DNA of 64,000 nucleotides from Siphonodentalium dalli (Eukaryota > Mollusca > Scaphopoda > Gadilida > Siphonodentaliidae), in NCBI GenBank assembly GCA_032622095.1, contig CP136063.1:67969897-68033896 (forward strand). Direction: 5' to 3'. Shown here in pieces: positions 34,735 to 45,831 of this stretch (positions within the stretch are counted from its first letter, which is position 1; the number at the start of each line of letters is the position of its first letter). Both the position numbers and the translations under genes were made by a program. The notes beneath the pieces are model-generated. The model saw nothing but the letters and a program-made list of their open reading frames with translations. It had not been told where the DNA came from and made no database searches.

Positions 34735-35104
34735 TTTCAAAATATCTCGATCTGCATTGTGTGCGCTTGTGAAAATATGGAGATATCTCTGTTGAGTTTA
34801 TATATGATGACTATATATACCACACAGAGTGCGATAGCTATAAAGGTGTTTTGGGGACACGGGAGAGTGGAGATAGAGCATGCACTGTTCTAAACATTTT
34901 ACTATTTTAGTTTCAGTTTTCGGAGATGAAACAGTATAGCCCTGGCTACTTCACGATTATTTAAATGCATTGTTATGAGTGAAAGCATGGCGGTCAGGGG
35001 TGGAGCCAAACGGGGTATAAAAGGAATAACTGAAATTTGTCTACCAAATAGATGGATATATATATACCCCCCCCCCCATTCCCGGACGGATATATACGTA
35101 CGGA

Positions 35105-36740
35105 ATGCCGACTAATACGGACCCTGGCTAATAAGGACCTTGGTTTATAGGGACCACCAGAATCTGATGTTACGGAACCTTGGTGATACGGCCCGACTGA
35201 TACGGACCCTGATGTATATGACCTCGGCTGATACGGACCCTGATTTATATGACCTCGGCTGGTATGGACCCTGGTTTATATGACCTCGGCTGATACGGAC
35301 CCTGATTTATATGACCTCGGCTGATGTGGACCCTGGTTTATATGACCTCGGCTGATATGGACCCTGATTTATATGACCTAGGCTGATACGGACCCTGATT
35401 TATATGACCTCGGCTGATACGGACCCTGATTTATATGACCTCGGCTGATATGGACCCTGGTTTATATGACCTCGGCTGATACGGACCCTGATTTATATGA
35501 CCTCGGCTGATACGGACCCTGATTTATATGACCTTTGCTGATACGGACCCTGATTTATATGACATCGGCTGATACGGACCCTGATTTATATGACCTAGGC
35601 TGATACGGACCCTGATGTATATGACCTCGGCTGATACGGACCCTGATTTATATGACCTCGGTTGATACGGATCCTGATTTATATGACCTTTGCTGATACG
35701 GACCCTGATTTATATGACCTCGGCTGATACGGACCCTGATTTATATGACCTCGGCTGATACGGACCCTGATTTATATGACCTCGGCTGATACGGACCCTG
35801 ATTTATATGACCTCGGCTGATATGCATGGACCCTGAGTTATATGACCTCGGCTGATAGCTGATACGGACCCTGATGTATATAACCTCGGCTGGTACGGAC
35901 CCTGATTTATATGACCTCGGCTGATACGGACCCTGATTTATATGACCTCGGCTGATACGGACCCTGATTTATATGACCTCGGCTGATACGGACCCTGGTT
36001 TATATGACCTCAGCTGATATGGACCCTGGTTTATATGACCTCGGCTGATACGGACCCTGATTTATATGACCTCGGCTGATACGGACCCTGATTTATATGA
36101 CCTCGGCTGATACGGACACTGATTTATATGACCTCGGCTGATACGGACCCTGTTGTATATGACCTCGACTGATACGGACCCTGATTTATATGACCTCGGC
36201 TGATACGGACCCTGGTTTATATGACCTCAGCTGATATGGACCCTGGTTTATATGACCTCGGCTGATACGGACCCTGATTTATATGACCCCGGCTGATATG
36301 GACCCTTATTTATATGACCTAGGATGATACGGACCCTGATTTATATTACCTCGGCTGATACGGACCCTGATTTATATGACCTAGGCTGATACGGACCCTG
36401 ATTTATATGACCTCGGCTGATATGGACCCTGATTTATATGACCTAGGATGATACGGACCCTGATTTATATGACCTCGGCTGATGTGGACCCTGAGTTATA
36501 TGACCTCGGCTGATACGGACCCTGATTTATAAGACATCGGCTGATACGGACCCTGATTTATATGACCTCGGCTGATACGGACCCTCATTTATATGACATC
36601 GGCTGATACGGACCCTGGTTCATATGACCTCGGCTAATACGGACCCTGATTTATATGACCTCGGCTGGTACGGACCCTGATTTATATGACCTCGGCTGGT
36701 ACGGACCCTGATTTATATGACCTCGGCTGGTATGGACCTC
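35105..36740. repeat. 31-bp satellite, about 50 copies
   Basis: The unit is CTGATACGGACCCTGATTTA followed by TATGACCTCGG. The first ~120 bp and last ~80 bp are diverged (for example 'ggctaataaggaccttgg', 'ctggtacggacc'), as expected from less-homogenised array edges. Higher-order variants such as 'gctgatatggaccctggttt' alternate with the main form. Because 31 is not a multiple of 3, all frames are broken. Confidence 0.92.
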
Positions 36741-37904
36741 GGGATATGACTGAAATGTGTTTTTCTTGTGTTTGAGAAAATATTTAGATAATGAAATTGT
36801 AGTTCAATTCAATAAGTATATTGAAATAAACATTGTAACTAATACTATTTGTAATAAAGACAGCGTAATCGTCATTGATGCTCTCCGTAAATTATATAGC
36901 ACATTTATAGGGTGTACACAGTTAATTCCTGAATGACATTGTCCACAGTTTTTCCTGAATATTTGTCGAAGATTTTTTTATGAGCATTGGCCAAACTAGA
37001 TACCCCATGCAAACTATCATGTGAAATTGGGACATATAATCAACATGCATATATATTAATATGATTCCATCAATGATTGATAATTAATTATAAAATGTTG
37101 ACACTTAAAGTTTGTATCAACGTCAGCTCAGCAAATACAGTCGTTAAATAAATGTTCAGTAATTGGACACAGTGCATGGCGATTTATCTATCAATTTTCT
37201 TCTATTTCCTATCTTATTCTTCTTCTTACTCCTCTTCTTCCCATCATCTTCTTCTTCTTCCTCTTCTTCTTCTCCTTGTTTTGTCTTCTTTTATGTATAT
37301 GTATATATATCACACTTATATAGCACTTTGTAAATATTGCATATCTCGCCAGTAGCATGTGAACTCATGAACTCATATCTTGGAGATTAAAGCATAGCAT
37401 AGTATATAGCAGATAATGTTTGGGAGAGTGATTCATAGTGACCCATTCAGACCCGAAATTTACACAAAAAAGATGACATATATATACTACACACACATCA
37501 GTGTTTGCTTATCGCACGTATACACTCTTTACATATTGTATAACCAGACCTTGACAACTAGTCTTTACTTGACCACTGTGAAATTTAATTGAACTGAACT
37601 CAAGTTATTGCTCAGTTATTCAGCTGTGCATGTTATTGACGTTATTGTCTTCTTTTGTTAAATTCAGTGCATTCAGTGATTTTGTAGACAATAACACAGT
37701 ACTATAGTCCTATAGCTACGCTCTGCGGCATCAATAGCATGTATCGATAATTAAGTATAGCCCCTGAATTAGAACACATATCGAGACCATATATACAAAG
37801 TCGGGTGCATGTCAACCTATAGTATGTCTTATCAATGCCTGCTTTCTAGCTGTAAGTGGACGTGGAATAAAAAATTTACCCCACCCCAATAAGCGAGATC
37901 ACCG
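36741..37904. other. Non-coding spacer with CTT microsatellite
   Basis: A (CTT/TTC) rich stretch lies at 37196-37291. No exon was recognised. Confidence 0.4.
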
Positions 37905-38276
37905 AGTTGCGGCCGTATATTGCATGAATTGATCCAGCCCCGGGCGTTCCGTGGTTTCAGAGATTCATCCAGGCCGGTTCCGTGGTTTCAGTGCTACATG
38001 TCAAAGTACTGGAGTAGCATTCCCATATATGGAGCTTTTGAATATTCATGACTTAATTCGATTATTCGAATAAGACGCGTATTCAGTGCTATAGAGGTCA
38101 AAGTTATGGAGGTGCATTCCATGCATGTCTGGAGCTTTTGAATAATCATATAAATTCCATATAATCATATATGCAATTCATGAATATTCAAAAGCTCCAT
38201 ATATGGAACTCCAGAACTTTGACCTGTAGCACTGAATGCGCGGAACGGGGCTGGATGGATCCAATATGGCCGCGAC
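37905..38276. mobile_element. MITE with AGTYGCGGCC inverted ends
   Basis: Left end AGTTGCGGCCGTATATTG and right end CAATATGGCCGCGACT are inverted. Inside, 'ccgtggtttcagtgctac' and 'ggagcttttgaatattcatg' pair with 'gtagcactgaatgcgcgg' and 'catgaatattcaaaagctcc'. The left arm contains a small internal duplication of 'gttccgtggtttcag'. A right-half fragment of the same family is at about 40900-40985. Confidence 0.7.
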
Positions 38277-38336
38277 TATAAGAAATTAGACTTATAGAAC
38301 AACCGCGCGTTACAACCGCGACATCACAAGCTATGG

Positions 38337-38771
38337 TTAACCCTTTACCCAACAAAACGCCCAGAAAAATAACCCAAATGAAGCTGCAACAGCCTAAATT
38401 ATCTTGGGTCTGTCTCAATAGAACCATACACATATGGATATCATTGGAACCGACTCATTGACCACATTGTTACAGTTACAGTTATGCCCTGTGCCAATGC
38501 ATTCTCTTATATATGCGAGTCGACCATTGGCCTAAAAAAAAAAAATTAACACTTTTTACCATTTTTTCTTACATTCTTTAACAATTTTATAATTTTTTCT
38601 TACATTTTTTAACAATTTTTATAATATTTTTCTACATTCTTTGACAATTTTATCATTTTTAATATGTGTGAAGCCAATGCATTCTCTTATATATGCGAGG
38701 CGACCTATGGTCGACTCGCATATATAAGAGAATGCATTGGCACAGGGCCGTTTTGTTGGGTAAAGGGTTAA
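38337..38771. mobile_element. TTAA-flanked MITE (piggyBac-like), copy of 10625-11014
   Basis: TTAA at 38337-38340 and 38768-38771; ends CCCTTTACCCAACA and TGTTGGGTAAAGGG. It shares the left 150 bp and the right hairpin (about 38672-38741) with 10625-11014, but the first hairpin is collapsed to one arm (38493-38526) and the AT-rich core is triplicated ('attttttcttacattctttaa' and variants). Confidence 0.82.
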
Positions 38772-39979
38772 AGTAGAAGGAAACTTCGACTATATATATA
38801 TGTATAGTCCCAGAGAGACCGAGGAAAAAACTGTTTCAGTGGGTCATCTGGTCCAAAAAATCGTGACTAAAGCACGTTCTGTTGCAAATAAATTGCACCT
38901 CGTCCCGCAATTAAGCATCGATTATTTTACAATGGATGATTCTACTACCGATGTTTAGTCACTGGGGAATTTAATCACGACACATCGTGATTAATATCGC
39001 CATCATCGTTTCCTCGAAGGAGAAGATCTTATCTATAGTCTTGATCTAATGCCGCCTAGTCAGTAAAGCATGCTTTACATCATCAATATATAATATATCA
39101 TAGATAGTGCCCTGGGCACTATGCATGATACGTCCGCCTTCCCTGTTTCCGACAGCTGATTGCATGCTAATTAAAATCGAATTAATTATTTACCATAAAC
39201 GGATACCGATAGCATGTATAACTCGGATTCCTATATATATATATATGCAGCGTCATAACTTAAAGATACATCAGTGTTCGAGACATCCAGCCACAACAAC
39301 AACAACAACATCATCATCATCAATTTAATTAAATTGGTTTTGTTAAATTGAGCAAGGAATTCAATCTAAAAAAAATATAAATTAAAACAATATATATAAA
39401 TCAAACTGTTTCAATGATCAAAATGTGTGCGAAGTCCCATGCACATAGGGGGCCTTAGGTATCTCCGACGCTGAATATATATAGGCTCCCTTCGGGAGCC
39501 TGTTTCAGCTAGTTTATTATAATAGAATTGAGTAAGTTGCTCCATTACACTAACATAAGTGGTATGGAATATGTTAGATAATGGCGTGGTTGACAGACTA
39601 GTCAGGAAATAGTAGAAATTATGAAATTGTGTTAAGAAACTGTTATTTGAACTACATGAGAACATTCCCAGTCATATGAGTGAGATCAGTAGAGTTTTAT
39701 GCGGTTTTAGACCAAATTTAGTGAAATTTGTGGGGTGGGTGCAAACAAATTTGGAGTAAAAAAAACGGCATAACTTCCTGCAAATTGTTACTACCCCCCC
39801 CCCCCCCCCCACCCTGCATAGGGCGCAATAAATGCATAGAAAATCAATATCAAACAAAATAGCACGTTTTGTTCCAAACATGTTATTTTTTTCATATATA
39901 ATTTGTATTCCATTCAAATTAATTACGACGAAGTTAAAAGATACGCATGGGCGAAAGAAGTAGATTACGTAAAGATAAC
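38772..39979. other. Non-coding spacer with simple repeats
   Basis: Contains an (AAC)n(ATC)n microsatellite at 39292-39322 and a run of about 18 C at 39794-39811. Minus-strand frames here are interrupted and resemble no family. Confidence 0.4.
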
Positions 39980-40186
39980 CACAGGGGCCTGTAACGCGCT
40001 CCGCTGTCCGCCCCCTTTTGCGCTGCCCATGCATATACGCCGCCTCTATATACGCGCCTGCTTCTTGTTAATGGTAGGATAATAGGACCATTAACGTGAA
40101 GCATCGCGTATAGAGAGGCGGCGTATATGGGCAGCGCAAAGGGGGGGGGGGGCTGACAGCGGAGCGCGTTATACAGGCCCCCTGTG
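39980..40186. mobile_element. 207-bp hAT-like hairpin MITE
   Basis: The ends CACAGGGGCCTGTAACGCGC and GCGCGTTATACAGGCCCCCT then GTG are inverted, and the arms continue with CTCCGCTGTC, GCGCTGCCCATGCATATACG and their inverses. AGATAAC occurs directly outside on both sides (39973-39979 and 40187-40193), giving a 7- to 8-bp target duplication. No coding capacity. Confidence 0.78.
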
Positions 40187-41045
40187 AGATAACCTGCCAC
40201 GAAGCGAAACATGTGTATATATACAGATATAACATATCCACTTATACATCAAATTTGTGGACTTAAAATGTGAGAGCTTTTGTACTTTTAATGTATTTTA
40301 CTTTTATATTATGTTATGGTTATGGTTGTGCATATTACTCGTGCAAGTTAAATGTCACATAAAATTTACGTGTTAATTAAACTATTTATACAACGTTAAA
40401 GACCCGCGGTGGTTATAATACATATATATCATCACAAATAATTCAATTGCGATATTTTTGTTGGAGATCGTCCAACTTCACACGTCAAACATCAACAGAC
40501 TAAAACACTTTACATATGTGGCTGGAAAATGGCACTCAACAGTGCAACAGTTTGCATCGGCTCATAGTCGAGAGCGAGCTCTGAAGCGGCAAATGCCAAT
40601 TATGGCAAGAATATGAAAGTAACTTACACATATTTCTTGGATTGAAGTGTCTTTCTGGAAGAGAAATGAGATTTCTATATTGTATTAATCATAGGGACGA
40701 TTAATCCTTCCATGCATGACTCAGGAGGTTCCTGAAATTTTGCGAAAATCCTGTGCCAATTAATGCATTCTCTTATAAATGCGAATCTCCGATAGGGAAT
40801 TTCTTCAAACATATCCGTTATTTCGTCACTAATCCTAGCCTCAACTGAACATCGCGTGTCACGTGTTATTGCGATTTAATATGAATCACTATCTAATATA
40901 TGGAATGCATGCACCTCCAAAACTTTGACCCGTAGCACTGAATGTGCGGAACGGAGCTGGATGGATCCAATATGGCCGCGACTTAGAAATAAGGCTTATT
41001 GGGGAAACACACATGGATGAAATCAACAAGACTGTGATTGTACGA
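40187..41045. other. Spacer with two MITE fragments
   Basis: At about 40752-40785 is a solo arm of the TTAA hairpin ('ccaattaatgcattctctta'). At about 40900-40985 is the right half of the 37905-38276 family ('actttgacccgtagcactga' and 'ggccgcgact'). Nothing else was recognised. Confidence 0.5.
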
Positions 41046-41385
41046 TTGGCCACTTATTCGATTTGTGATATTATATATTCATTTTGTGATATCATTAATT
41101 CGGATGAAATGACTATTTATTGATAGCACTAAATGCATTTATTAATATCATATAGTTTTTTTATTGATATCATAAAATGAATTTATGATATCACAAAATC
41201 GATTTATTGATATCACTAAATGTTTTATATTTTGTGATATATTATATTCGATTTTATGATATCTTAAAGTCATGTTATGATATCACTAATTATAATTAGT
41301 GATATCATGTATTCATTTTGTAATATCAATAATTACTAGTTTATGATATCACATATTCGATTTTATGATATCACTAATTCACGGT
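41046..41385. repeat. GATATC repeat array, left block
   Basis: Irregular units of 20-45 bp centred on TGATATCA with phrases 'cacaaaatcgatttat' and 'tcactaaatg' on either side; about a dozen GATATC-type centres. The right block is at 42566-42895, with a LINE tail between them. Confidence 0.75.
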
Positions 41386-41473
41386 TCGCGGGACGCCGTT
41401 CTTCTGTTTATTACATATATATATACACATTATCGGTACAGTGAAGTGATATGGGCTGCAGTATCACGCCGAG

Positions 41474-41548
41474 TTGACGATGTCAGATCGCCGTATCAAA
41501 CGAGCTGCCGCAGGCAGCGAGTTTGATGCGGCGATCTGACATCGTCAA
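41474..41548. repeat. 75-bp near-perfect hairpin
   Basis: TTGACGATGTCAGATCGCCG at 41474 pairs with CGGCGATCTGACATCGTCAA ending at 41548, and the inner arm TATCAAACGAGCTGCC pairs with GGCAGCGAGTTTGATG with few mismatches. The centre is GCAG. Confidence 0.85.
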
Positions 41549-41725
41549 TTCTAATTAGTTTATTCTGATCGTCAAATTTAGACATTACAGATATATATGG
41601 GTATAATATACAATATATTTCAGTACAGGTATACATGTATATATTATATATGGCATAATAATAGAATATAGAAATGTTGGACGGTATTCGGTTGTTTCAA
41701 TATGTCAGGCGGGTGGTAATAAGCC

Positions 41726-42352
41726 TCAGGCGGACCTGAATATTTCTAGGATCTTCTTAATAAAAACTGATAGATTTTTAACTGTCTTTTGATTTCGGGA
41801 GTTGAAAAGAGCGGCTAGTTTGTGAGTGTTAGGTCTCTGGTAGTAGTAGGGTTTCAGGTATTTTATTCTAAGTTCATTAAGTTCCCTACATTTCATTACC
41901 ATGTGATATTCGTCGCCGATTTCAAGATTACATAGTGTGCAAATTCGGTCTGAGTAATCCGTATTTGTCCAAGTACCATGTTCTATAGGGAGTTTGTGGT
42001 TTCTTGTCCGGAAGGCCATAATATAGTTAACTGATCTGTTATCATCTAGGGTTAGATAATTCTCTGTTTCAAAGTTGGGCTTTATAATCCGGTAAAATGC
42101 GTACTTGCTTGATTTAGATATTGTGGTCCACCATTCTTGTATGTATACGTCGCGTAGTTTGCCAGAAATTGTGCGGTTAAAGCTTTTTATGCTTAGAACT
42201 TGTTGGTTGGTCCAGACAATACTCATACCGAGACGAGACGTGATAATGCAGCTCATATCACTACACTGTACCGATAAAGCGTTTATTATATGACACATTT
42301 TTGGTTCATCCCATGTCACAAAGGGCAAAACTACTTCGTAACACCACCCCAT
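41726..42352 (-). CDS. LINE reverse-transcriptase C-terminal fragment (retrotransposon remnant)
   Basis: The 208-residue frame resembles the region after the reverse transcriptase in non-LTR retrotransposon ORF2 proteins. It has a tryptophan-rich stretch (WWTTIS, residues 74-79), FRTRNHKLPIEHGTW (114-128) and a Cys-Cys-His-Cys cluster at C138, C141, H150 and C155, the usual terminal zinc knuckle. No polymerase motif is present, so it is 5'-truncated. It ends naturally with a stop at 41726. It is flanked by GATATC arrays at 41046-41385 and 42566-42895, as if inserted in an array or having carried it. No function other than as a mobile-element relic is proposed. Confidence 0.75.
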   Translation of the reverse strand: MGWCYEVVLPFVTWDEPKMCHIINALSVQCSDMSCIITSRLGMSIVWTNQQVLSIKSFNRTISGKLRDVYIQEWWTTISKSSKYAFYRIIKPNFETENYLTLDDNRSVNYIMAFRTRNHKLPIEHGTWTNTDYSDRICTLCNLEIGDEYHMVMKCRELNELRIKYLKPYYYQRPNTHKLAALFNSRNQKTVKNLSVFIKKILEIFRSA

Positions 42353-42565
42353 TTCCGTTTACGCTTCAAACGAACAGACCTGATAAATAGTTCCCAACTT
42401 CCGGTGACCTAATTTCACGGGATACTGATACGGAACTCAAAGGATACTGATACGGAATTCATAGAATACCGATACGGCTCACGACCAGACAAGCGTTTTC
42501 CGACTGCTCTGAATTTATAGCCAAACAATAGAGGTATTTGTAAGGGATTAGTGGTAGTCATATAC

Positions 42566-42895
42566 TAAATAGTGATATCCGTAATTCATTTTATGATATC
42601 TCTAAATGAATATATGATATCACAAAATCGAATATATGATATCAATAAATATGATTAAAAAAATCATCTCAAGATATCACTAATTCCAATTTGTGTTATC
42701 ATAATCCAATTTTTGTGCTATTATATAAATTGTAGGGGAATTAGTGTTATCACAAAATGATTTTAATATATCACAAAATGAAATAAGTGATATCATAAAT
42801 TCATTATGTGATATCACAAAATCGAATATATGATATAGTCAATAATTCGATTTTATGATGTCATATAAAACATTTTCTATTTTTTGATATCACAA
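42566..42895. repeat. GATATC repeat array, right block
   Basis: Same motif family as 41046-41385 ('tatgatatcacaaaatcgaa', 'aagtgatatcataaattc'). Confidence 0.75.
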
Positions 42896-42911
42896 AAATG
42901 TTGTTCAGAGC

Positions 42912-43101
42912 TAATATTGTTCCATCGTTCCATCCATTCCGGATAATGTCACTTTAATAACCCTTTCTATACTAAAGCATCGGACTAGTCATTGACGAGT
43001 AGTTATCCCATAGGAAATGTTCAGAGAATAAATCGGTCGTTTGTTGAACTAATTATATAAACACCCGCCCTCATGCAATAAATATGACTCCTTCTGTATT
43101 T
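42912..43101. repeat. 190-bp direct repeat, copy 1
   Basis: From TAATATTGTTCCATCGTTCC to CTCCTTCTGTATTT the sequence appears identical to 44218-44407, 1306 bp downstream. It lacks TG...CA termini, so it is not a canonical LTR. Confidence 0.85.
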
Positions 43102-44217
43102 CGATTAGTTTTAGACTAAACTAATTAAATATTTAATCAAACATTGGGACCAGGAGGTGCTTTGTGTACCTGTTTCACTTAAATGTTCTAGTCGATGGAT
43201 CGGGATATATATATTACATAAAATTCTTGCAGTTTATCAACGGCCGTTGTGATAGTTAAGCCATTTTGGGAAGTAATCGTGCGTTCTTACAAATTGCACA
43301 ATTCCCACCTATATACCGGCCACCATATTGGCAGCCATCTTGGGTTATTAGGCCAGTTTTTAAACCAAGACGGAACGAAATTACCGTATACACTAATTAT
43401 CTCCACCCTTAATACATTAGTTTCATTTTTGCCTCCCGGAAGAAGACAAAATGCACTTTAGATTATCGTTTTTGGAAAAAAAATATAAAATTTGTTAAAA
43501 AATTGAGTCAGGAGGTACATTATGTGATATTGTTACTTTAATGCTCGACTGTGTCGATCAAAACATATATAATAGACAATACGTTAGCAGTCCATCAACG
43601 GCCGTTGTGTTAATTTCGCAATTTGGCACATAATAGTGCGTTATGTGTGCCTTACACCACAGCCTGACGCCCCTCAGCTTTAGGGGGGAGGGTTGGTTTT
43701 TCTGCCTTTGATTAAAAATAATGCGACCAACAGCGATACATGATATATTAGAACGTAGCTAATTGGTAGTAGTTTCCCACGGTATAAAACAATTGGCCAT
43801 AACCATCTTACTTCTGATTTTATAAGAAACGAAAGACAACGCTTTGCGTGAATCGTCATATTCTTCTCACCCTAAAAATTATTTGACGTCACATGACGTC
43901 ATGACTGTCATTCCTAGATTCAATGGTTACATGTATTACCTTATTCTGGTTATCGCCCCATTCACAGGTATCAAAATTGGACGAATATTTCTTCTCAAAA
44001 TGTGTGAATATACTCTGTCAAATATGTCGGTTTTATTTTAAAAATGACCGATTTTATCACCAGGTGCCTCAATAAAACCACGTAGTGCGAAAAAAGTCCG
44101 CCTATCTGACAAAGCCAACATACGGATTCCGAAAGTTAAGTGTTCATGCTAACCAAAAATGTTGGTCTCATAAATTCCCTCTCCAGGCGACTCCTATGTC
44201 CATATTTGCCTAGACTA
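43102..44217. repeat. Interval between the 190-bp repeats, with diverged internal duplication
   Basis: Two diverged copies of a ~360-bp unit start at about 43145 ('aggaggtgctttgtgtacct') and 43507 ('aggaggtacattatgtgata'). Each contains the palindrome CAACGGCCGTTG (about 43240 and 43598) followed by 'gtgcgttctt'/'gtgcgttatg'. There is no coding frame of note and no tRNA primer site was recognised. Confidence 0.55.
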
Positions 44218-44407
44218 TAATATTGTTCCATCGTTCCATCCATTCCGGATAATGTCACTTTAATAACCCTTTCTATACTAAAGCATCGGACTAGTCATTG
44301 ACGAGTAGTTATCCCATAGGAAATGTTCAGAGAATAAATCGGTCGTTTGTTGAACTAATTATATAAACACCCGCCCTCATGCAATAAATATGACTCCTTC
44401 TGTATTT
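44218..44407. repeat. 190-bp direct repeat, copy 2
   Basis: Apparently identical to 42912-43101; divergence begins abruptly on both sides. Confidence 0.85.
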
Positions 44408-44551
44408 TTATTTATCTGTCGTCTGCTTATACATTACATGTACATCCCTATAAATCAATATAATACTAGACAATTCAAATGTACACTTTTTAACTGACTT
44501 TGAGAATACATTTAAAACAGAAAGGGTTAAAATTAAGAGTCTAAAACTCAC

Positions 44552-44636
44552 CTTTCCAGAATATGAGACATCCCAACAACAGCAATTGTGTGGTGACAAC
44601 TAAGATTCCAAACGTTATCCATGAGGAATTCATCAT
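44552..44636 (-). CDS. First exon encoding a signal-anchor, probably of the galactosyltransferase
   Basis: On the minus strand the frame from ATG (44636-44634) reads MMNSSWITFG then ILVVTTQLLLLGCLIFWK, 28 codons plus one base, ending at a strong donor TGGAAAG|GTGAGT. A six-residue polar start, about 20 hydrophobic residues and then WK form a typical type II Golgi anchor or a signal peptide. The phase-1 donor joins in frame with the acceptor at 29327 (G+AT gives Asp, then ATG CTG TCC), which would put an anchor in front of the C1GALT1-like catalytic exon, as that family requires. The 15-kb intron would contain all repeats between. The link rests only on phase, strand and topology. Confidence 0.5.
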
Positions 44637-45025
44637 ACTAGAATAATATTATACTGGATTAGCTATACTAATCATATATTTCCATTTATGAACATATGTA
44701 TACAGCACAACCTGTCGCCGGAAATTTCCTATATAAATCACCAGCTAGCGATCTGGGTAAAATGACGTCCGCGACAGGTGTTAACTGTAGCAGACTGCCG
44801 AAGGTATGATGTAGTGTGTGTGTGGTTCGGCGTATTAGATGTATAATATATCCCCCGTGGTCACCGCCACCAAGTCACTTCTAATTTTTAACTGCCCTTC
44901 CATTGTACAGTACGACCTACGAATACTGCTTGCAGCTATTTGTGCTAATGCACAGTGAACTCAGTACCCTAAAAATGCTTTCATACTGAATAATGAATGT
45001 AATGACTACTGAATTCGCTGTGTTT
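44637..45025. promoter_or_regulatory. Possible upstream region of the 44552-44636 exon
   Basis: If the exon is real, its promoter lies here, read on the minus strand. No clear TATA box or known element was recognised; the sequence is AT-rich. Confidence 0.15.
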
Positions 45026-45028
45026 GTA

Positions 45029-45173
45029 TAGTGAAAATGTGGTTATATACTCAACACCTCAGTTTCCTTCAGAGGTTTTAGTCGATGTATGTATAGCGCT
45101 ACATACATACATCGACTAAAACCTCAGAAGGAAACTGAGGTGTTGAGTATATATATAATCACATTTTCACTCT
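45029..45173. repeat. 145-bp almost perfect palindrome
   Basis: The left arm (tcaacacctcagtttccttc, agaggttttagtcgatgtat) is matched by the inverse on the right (atacatcgactaaaacctc, gaaggaaactgaggtgttga) with only one or two indels. The centre is TAGCGCTA at 45094-45101. The near-identity of the arms implies a recent origin or gene-conversion upkeep. Confidence 0.88.
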
Positions 45174-45334
45174 ACAAGATTAGGGGTGCTGAATCATACG
45201 CGAATCTGAACAGACGTCTTCCACTTTATTCAACGGAAGATATACAAATGAATTCATTTGAGTCCAGGACGCATGCTGATGAATACACACGCATAATCAA
45301 AAGTATTGACCGCAGGAGTCAACATTATATTATA

Positions 45335-45831
45335 TTAAAGGTACTCAATCCGATCAGACTGTCCCCATATCATTAAGTTACAACAACAACAACAACATTT
45401 CTTCAAAGTACGCTGTAGCTATTAGAATCGATTAATTACAACAAAATAATGCTAAATGCTGTCAACTGGTATAAATGGTATAAAATTTCCCAAAACGTGT
45501 TATTTATCAGGTTTATTTATCAACGTGTTCAACGAAATATGACCGTATTATCACTTAATTGAGTATCACGAAATTTGGCCTTATTACCATTTGATTTTAG
45601 AGTTATCCATCCTCATCCGCAATTTGACCAAGACCGTCGGTTTGACGACTTTTTCTGGGTCACAAATAAGTATGTATATACATTTCGAGAAATAACAAAT
45701 TTCCAAAATCGATATTTGATCACTCTGATCTATATGATGGGTGCGTTCCTCGACTCGAATCAAATTATTTTTACCCCCGAAGCCAAAGAAATAATAATTT
45801 GTGAGCGTTAATTCGGATTATGCATCTTTAA
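45335..45831. mobile_element. TTAA-family element, intact 497-bp copy
   Basis: TTAA at 45335-45338 and 45828-45831 with ends AGGTACTCAATCCGATCAG and GGATTATGCATCT. It carries the uninterrupted 'caacaacaacatttcttc' site into which 29425-31003 inserted in the sister copy at 29361-31394. Confidence 0.78.

Noticed and set aside
42912-44407. LTR retrotransposon
   Set aside because: Direct repeats lack TG...CA ends, no primer-binding site or polypurine tract was seen, and the interior is non-coding.
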